Program-made: the position numbers and the translations under genes
The notes under the pieces: model-generated
Databases searched by the model: none
What the model was told of the DNA's origin: nothing
What the model saw: only the letters and a program-made list of their open reading frames with translations
Source: Thozetella sp. PMI_491
Taxonomy: Eukaryota > Ascomycota > Sordariomycetes > Chaetosphaeriales > Chaetosphaeriaceae
DNA: 64,000 nt
NCBI GenBank assembly: GCA_021432635.1
Contig: MU270073.1
Location: forward strand, 276,161 to 340,160
Reading direction: 5' to 3'
In this document: positions 60,115 to 64,000 of the stretch, one piece after another
Layout: the number at the start of each line of letters is the position of its first letter
Numbering within the stretch: the stretch's first letter is position 1

Positions 60115-62215
60115 TATAGAAGCAAGCGAGAAATATAGAAAAAAGGGGGATCCCCGGAATCTGTCACGACGCTTAATGCCGTCCCGGACTCGCCGTCGCA
60201 GCAACAGGGAGATGCTCAGAATGGCTGGATGGCATGAGGGAGTGGGCAGGCCTTGGGCGCAGTTCGAAGACGCAACAAAGCGCTTCCCAGTTCCCAGAGC
60301 ACCACAGACCGGCCTGCGCTTACATAACACTTTGGCGCTCTCTCGCTCGGCACACGCGGCAACCGGAGTGGATTTCTGACCCTTTCCGGGCCGGAGCCAA
60401 GACCGGCCGGGCATGCAAATCTCGGACATACCCGGGCGCAGCAGTCGTGGAAGGGATCCCAAGCCAAATCCCAAGCCAGGCCAACTGGTCTCTGCTCGGG
60501 CAACTAACCCATTACGAGTCAGCCGGGCCGCTGGGAGCCAACTGCGCCCGCCGAAGCCCACTCGATAGGGACAGGGAGGGAGGAGGGAGGAGGGAGGTCC
60601 ACGTATCCAGACAAGGGGTGCCCACCGATGAATCCTCCTGTTGGGGAACCACGGCTAGTCTGGGTCAAAGGAGCTCTGCTGCCCGGTGCGCAAGACGTCA
60701 ACTGTACCTTTTTCCTCCCTTTTCTTTGCCCTTTTTTTTTTTTTTTTCAGATGAACATGACAGCAAGAAGAGTGACGCCTGCATGGCCCAGACAGGAGAA
60801 GCGCCCTACGCTTGTCAAACTCCTGCGCCCCTTGCTGAAACAGCCGCTGACCTCCTCGTCCTCACTTGGCCTCCCACCTCGACGTGCGAGCGAGGGGGGA
60901 GAGGGGGAGACAAAGAAAGATACCTCTTGCGCCTGCTGGATCTTGGCGTGCAAATGAAAATTTGGCAAAGAGCACGAGGGGGCAGAGACTCTCCCGATCG
61001 GCTTTCGTGGCCAAGATGCCACAGCCACCGACCCAAGGCGAAGGTTGATGTCCCTTCCTCCCCGATTCCGCTTGGCGATCGGAGAGGTCTGCCCCAAGTC
61101 TGTTGGAAAAGATGACAAGGATAGGCAGCGTGGATCAAGAGAAGTCCTCACAAGATCGTCAGGGGTAACTTGAGCACGAGGCATGATGGGCACGGCCACC
61201 GAACAGATGACCTGTCTTGGTAGACGCCGTACGTCCTGGCAGCTGCCACTATAATGCCACCGTCGCTGGTTCAATAGAAGCGCTGGACTGTCCAGCCAAG
61301 TGCGGTTGTGTCCAGTCTGTTGTTGTATGGACAGTAGTTGCGGTACCCCAGAATGAGGAGGAGGTAGAGTTCCAGTCTGAACATTCCGACCCCGCGGCAA
61401 AGCACTTGCGATGATGCGTATAGACGGGAGACCCTGTCTCAAGTTCAGCCAAATGGAGTTTTGGAAGGAGGGACGAAAAACGAGAGCCCTCCTGTCGAGG
61501 TGGACCGGGCTCTTTGTCGCCTTGCTCTTCGGAATAGGCCGCGGACAAGGAACCTTGTGCGTATTACGTCTCGTCGAGCTCCGCCGCGGCGACCGTAGCT
61601 CGCGACTTCCTCTTTGGCTGCCAGGTCGCGGCTTCTTTACATCATTTCCTACCTCTAGTGCACCTCCTTCGCCACAACCAGCAACTTTGCATTGAACGCA
61701 AGGCACGCATCCTGCATCTTACATTCAGCCCAGCCCAGTCACACTGCCTCTGACCCCCGACCCCTCTCCTAGGGAGAGTTGCTGCTAGTCACCGGCACAG
61801 CCCTGCCTGACGTTGCCCCTCTGCCCCACGCATTGATTTTCCAGGTCTCTCGAATAGTTCCCCTCTCCCCCGGGGGCTGTATCCTAGTAGAAAGTAGAAC
61901 TCGCCTTTCTTGCAACGGTACTTGACTCGAGTGATACGGCGAGAGCGAATCCGAATCTCCGTAAAGCGCAGTTCCTAGTATCCGTTTTACGGCACGCTAC
62001 TTGTCATCTGTCGCATGCAGCGCGGCTTGCGGCTGAAGCGAAGCTGCTAGACGCAAATTGCCCCTCCACATCTGCGGCCGGCCCGTATTAAACCAAACGC
62101 GACAGCGGCCCTCCCCGCCCTCTTACTTCCTAGCTTCTTTCACACCACTTCCGGCCTCGCGAAAACGAGGGAATCAACAAAGATCCCGATTACCACAGAC
62201 GCACCGACTACAAAC
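60115..62215. other. Divergent intergenic region of 2.1 kb
   Basis: The promoters of the ChaC gene and the penta-EF-hand gene. A minus-strand frame of 319 codons at 60747-61706 lacks any domain and reads as chance. A 16-T run (60732-60747) directly before CAG and ATG mimics an intron acceptor, but no coding exon follows. No RNA gene was seen. Confidence 0.55.
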
Positions 62216-63260
62216 ATGGCCTACAACCGACCCTACAACCCGGACGAGCTCCCTAGGTGAGTTTATTCTGCCCCGCCCCGGCCCTCCGCCGTCGCGACGC
62301 CTGGCGCACGTCGCACCTGACGCAGCCCATCGCTAACCTCTCCCGCTCCTCGCCAGGTTCGCCGAGCCAGACCAAGTAAGAGACGCAGTCCTCCAGCGCC
62401 CGTACTATTTCCCGCCGGCTAACCACTCGTCCTGCTCTTTAGAAAGGCGGTGCAGCACCGGCCCCCCCAAGTCAGTCCCGTTACGAGTCGAAGCCCCCCC
62501 CGCCGCAACCTGAGCAGCATCACCAGGGGCGACTATCGCCTGCACACTCTCCTGGCCACCCACCTGATCGCTATGGCATGAGCCCCCCGCCGGTTACCTC
62601 TGGGGCGAGACCTACGGCTCATGGCCGCGCGCCACCCGTCTCCCGACCCCCGCCAAGCCCCGCGCCAACGGAGAGCGGTGCTGACCCTACACTCCTCCCG
62701 TTGTTCAGGGCCGTGGACAAGAATGGTTCGTTCACCTGTTCTACAGTATTCCCCCGTTTATACGGCTCTGTAGGACATGGACTAATGAGTCAACAGGCAC
62801 CGGTCAGCTCTCAGAGCGCGAGCTCTCTGCCGCCCTAGTCAACGGCGACTGGACCGCATTCGATCCTCACACGGTGCGCATGATGATCCGGATGTTCGAT
62901 AGCGACCGCAGCGGGACGATTGGATTCAACGAGTTCTGTGGACTGTGGTCATTCCTCGCCTCGTGGCGCACTCTGTTTGACCGTTTCGACACCGACCGCA
63001 GCGGCAACATCAGCCTCGACGAGTTTAGCAATGCCCTGGTGGCCTTCCGCTATCGCCTCAGCGACCGCTTCGTCGAGCTGCTCTTCCGGACTTATGATAA
63101 GCGTAACGAGGGCGTTATGAGCTTCGATCTATTCGTCCAGGCTTGCATCAGCCTGAAGCGCATGACAGACGTGTTCAAGAAGTACGACGACGACCGTGAC
63201 GGGTATATCACCCTGAGCTTTGAGGATTTCCTCACCGAGATTCTGCGTCAGTTGAAGTGA
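62216..63260 (+). CDS. Penta-EF-hand calcium-binding protein (PEF1/ALG-2-like)
   Basis: Calcium sensor of the penta-EF-hand family; yeast Pef1 acts in polar growth and cation stress, and animal ALG-2 at ER exit sites. Exons are 62216-62256, 62357-62375 (19 nt), 62443-62725 and 62797-63260 (introns 100, 67 and 71 nt), giving 268 residues. The N-terminal 100 residues are Pro/Gln/Ser-rich, as usual for the family. The EF loops are DKNGTGQLSERE, DSDRSGTIGFNE, DTDRSGNISLDE, a degenerate DKRNEGVMSFDL and DDDRDGYITLSFED, which has an insertion. Loops 1-3 look able to bind calcium; loop 4 lacks key acidic residues, and loop 5 is usually the dimer interface. The intron between exons 3 and 4 splits the first EF loop at the Gly codon. 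The start is the only ATG near the family N-terminus. Confidence 0.94.
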
Positions 63261-63894
63261 GAGAAGACATAGAGAGGCTAAATAGAGGGGAAAGACAAAC
63301 CCCGCTCGCACGCCTAGCTTGAGAAGCGTTCTGAGGCGGTATTACCACAAAGAGGCCACTGGTTCGACGGGGCAGTCAACAGCCAGAAGCCTGGATATTG
63401 GTAATTGTAGTTTACGAGACACTCGGCCAGGAGGTCTCGCCTCCTGAATGTTTATGTTGTTATTTCATTTAAACGGATGGAAAGGTAAAGGGGAAACCGG
63501 ATCATGAAGGCTTGGAGAAAGACACGATCCAAGAGATACAAACAACTTAGCTTTTCGTGCTGAGTCTACTCAGCACGACCGGGCTTGCCTTTCACAGGCC
63601 ACAATGAAGACATCCTAGATCTTCATGCTATGGTTCTTTGGTCTAAAATTGCGAACCGCATGATTCAACAGAGGTACTGGCATCCCAGGGGCTTGGTCGA
63701 CGTTATCACCGAAGGCACATACCCTAATCTCGATAGTGGTGCATCATCAACCCAAAGCTGAATATAGCACGCCCCAGGGGCTGAGCTATCCAATTTCGTA
63801 GCTAGTTTGTCCCGATTTCATGCTCGGGGACTGCTGGATATCTCCGCGAGGTAGTGGTATCATTTTTGCAAATGCAATGCGCGCCTAGACCCCA
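63261..63894. other. Intergenic region with two hairpins
   Basis: This is the 3' flank of the penta-EF-hand gene. It contains CAGGAGG-TCTCG-CCTCCTG (63428-63446) and a perfect 11-bp-arm inverted repeat at 63555-63578. No gene was seen. Confidence 0.6.
63555..63578. repeat. Perfect inverted repeat, 11-bp arms, 2-nt spacer
   Basis: TCGTGCTGAGT, spacer CT, then ACTCAGCACGA. On RNA this would fold as a tight hairpin (with a few central pairs opened for the loop). On DNA it is a near-perfect 24-bp palindrome about 300 bp after the penta-EF-hand stop codon. Confidence 0.85.
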
Positions 63895-63998
63895 CGACCA
63901 TTATACCAAAGCAACGTCGACGTAACCTTCCCAGCAATCGCGGCCAAATCATCCATCGACCCTGCCTTGAGCAACACCAAGCTTCCGATGACGCGCCT
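63895..63998 (-). CDS. Possible C-terminal end of a gene running off the right edge
   Basis: A minus-strand frame is open from the window edge to TAG at 63895-63897, 34 complete codons. It reads as a well-mixed helical sequence (IGSLVLLKAGSMDDLAAIAG, then STLLWYNGRGV). This is much more protein-like than chance frames nearby, but it is too short to identify and could be coincidence. Confidence 0.35.
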
Positions 63999-64000
63999 AA

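Noticed and set aside
60700-60760. Poly(T) followed by CAG and ATG, resembling a strong splice acceptor
   Set aside because: The sequence after it does not stay coding-like in any frame and no donor-bearing exon was found upstream.
60747-61706. 319-codon minus-strand frame in the ChaC/penta-EF-hand spacer
   Set aside because: It is rich in Arg, Pro and Ser without coherent segments, and no family is recognisable. Codon choice looks like intergenic DNA.

Overview
The window is nuclear DNA of a filamentous ascomycete, most probably a sordariomycete and perhaps Chaetomiaceae-like. Coding sequence is GC-rich. Genes are separated by 0.3 to 7 kb. Most introns are 50-110 nt, with GTRNGT donors, CTAAC/CTGAC branch points a few bases before the acceptor, and YAG acceptors. 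The gene set (UTP23, PWP1, PRP16, Tls1/HCA59, TVP23, PTC7, Caf120-like, DUF726) is typical fungal housekeeping. The genus is an inference. I saw no transposon, rRNA, tRNA, CRISPR array or secondary-metabolite cluster.

Layout. 0-5.5 kb: the 3' part of an unidentified plus-strand gene entering from the left edge, convergent with a minus-strand FHA-kinase-FHA protein of the Rad53/Chk2/Dun1 type. 5.5-12.3 kb: a gene-poor gap. 12.3-25.6 kb: four plus-strand genes (a PH-domain Caf120/Skg3-like protein, a PTC7-type mitochondrial PP2C phosphatase, UTP23, and a DUF726 membrane hydrolase). 26.1-30.3 kb: minus-strand acylphosphatase in five small exons and an unnamed Ser-rich protein. 30.3-35.4 kb: a second gene-poor gap. 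35.4-41.9 kb: an RNA-processing group, with PWP1 and PRP16 divergent and Tls1/HCA59 just after PRP16. 44.5-52.1 kb: a secreted single-pass membrane protein, TVP23 divergent from a CitE-like lyase, and a large disordered minus-strand protein. 52.1-56.8 kb: mostly unassigned, with one possible small minus-strand gene and scattered coding-like traces. 56.8-63.3 kb: a glycine-rich RRM protein convergent with a ChaC-type glutathione cyclotransferase, then a penta-EF-hand protein. A possible gene end lies at the right edge.

Functionally, five genes act on RNA: UTP23 and PWP1 in ribosome assembly, PRP16 and Tls1 in splicing, and the RRM protein in mRNA binding. The rest cover DNA-damage or cell-cycle signalling, membrane traffic (TVP23, DUF726, PEF) and small-molecule metabolism (acylphosphatase, CitE-like, ChaC). 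They are neighbours rather than one pathway.

I did not find a convincing new biological system. The best leads are an altered PIN-domain residue in UTP23, a splice junction in the ChaC gene that canonical sites cannot join in frame without an insertion, the mini-exon acylphosphatase, and the rapidly diverging 49.4-53.7 kb block. Exon borders were read by eye from splice signals, frame and remembered family conservation, and have no transcript support.
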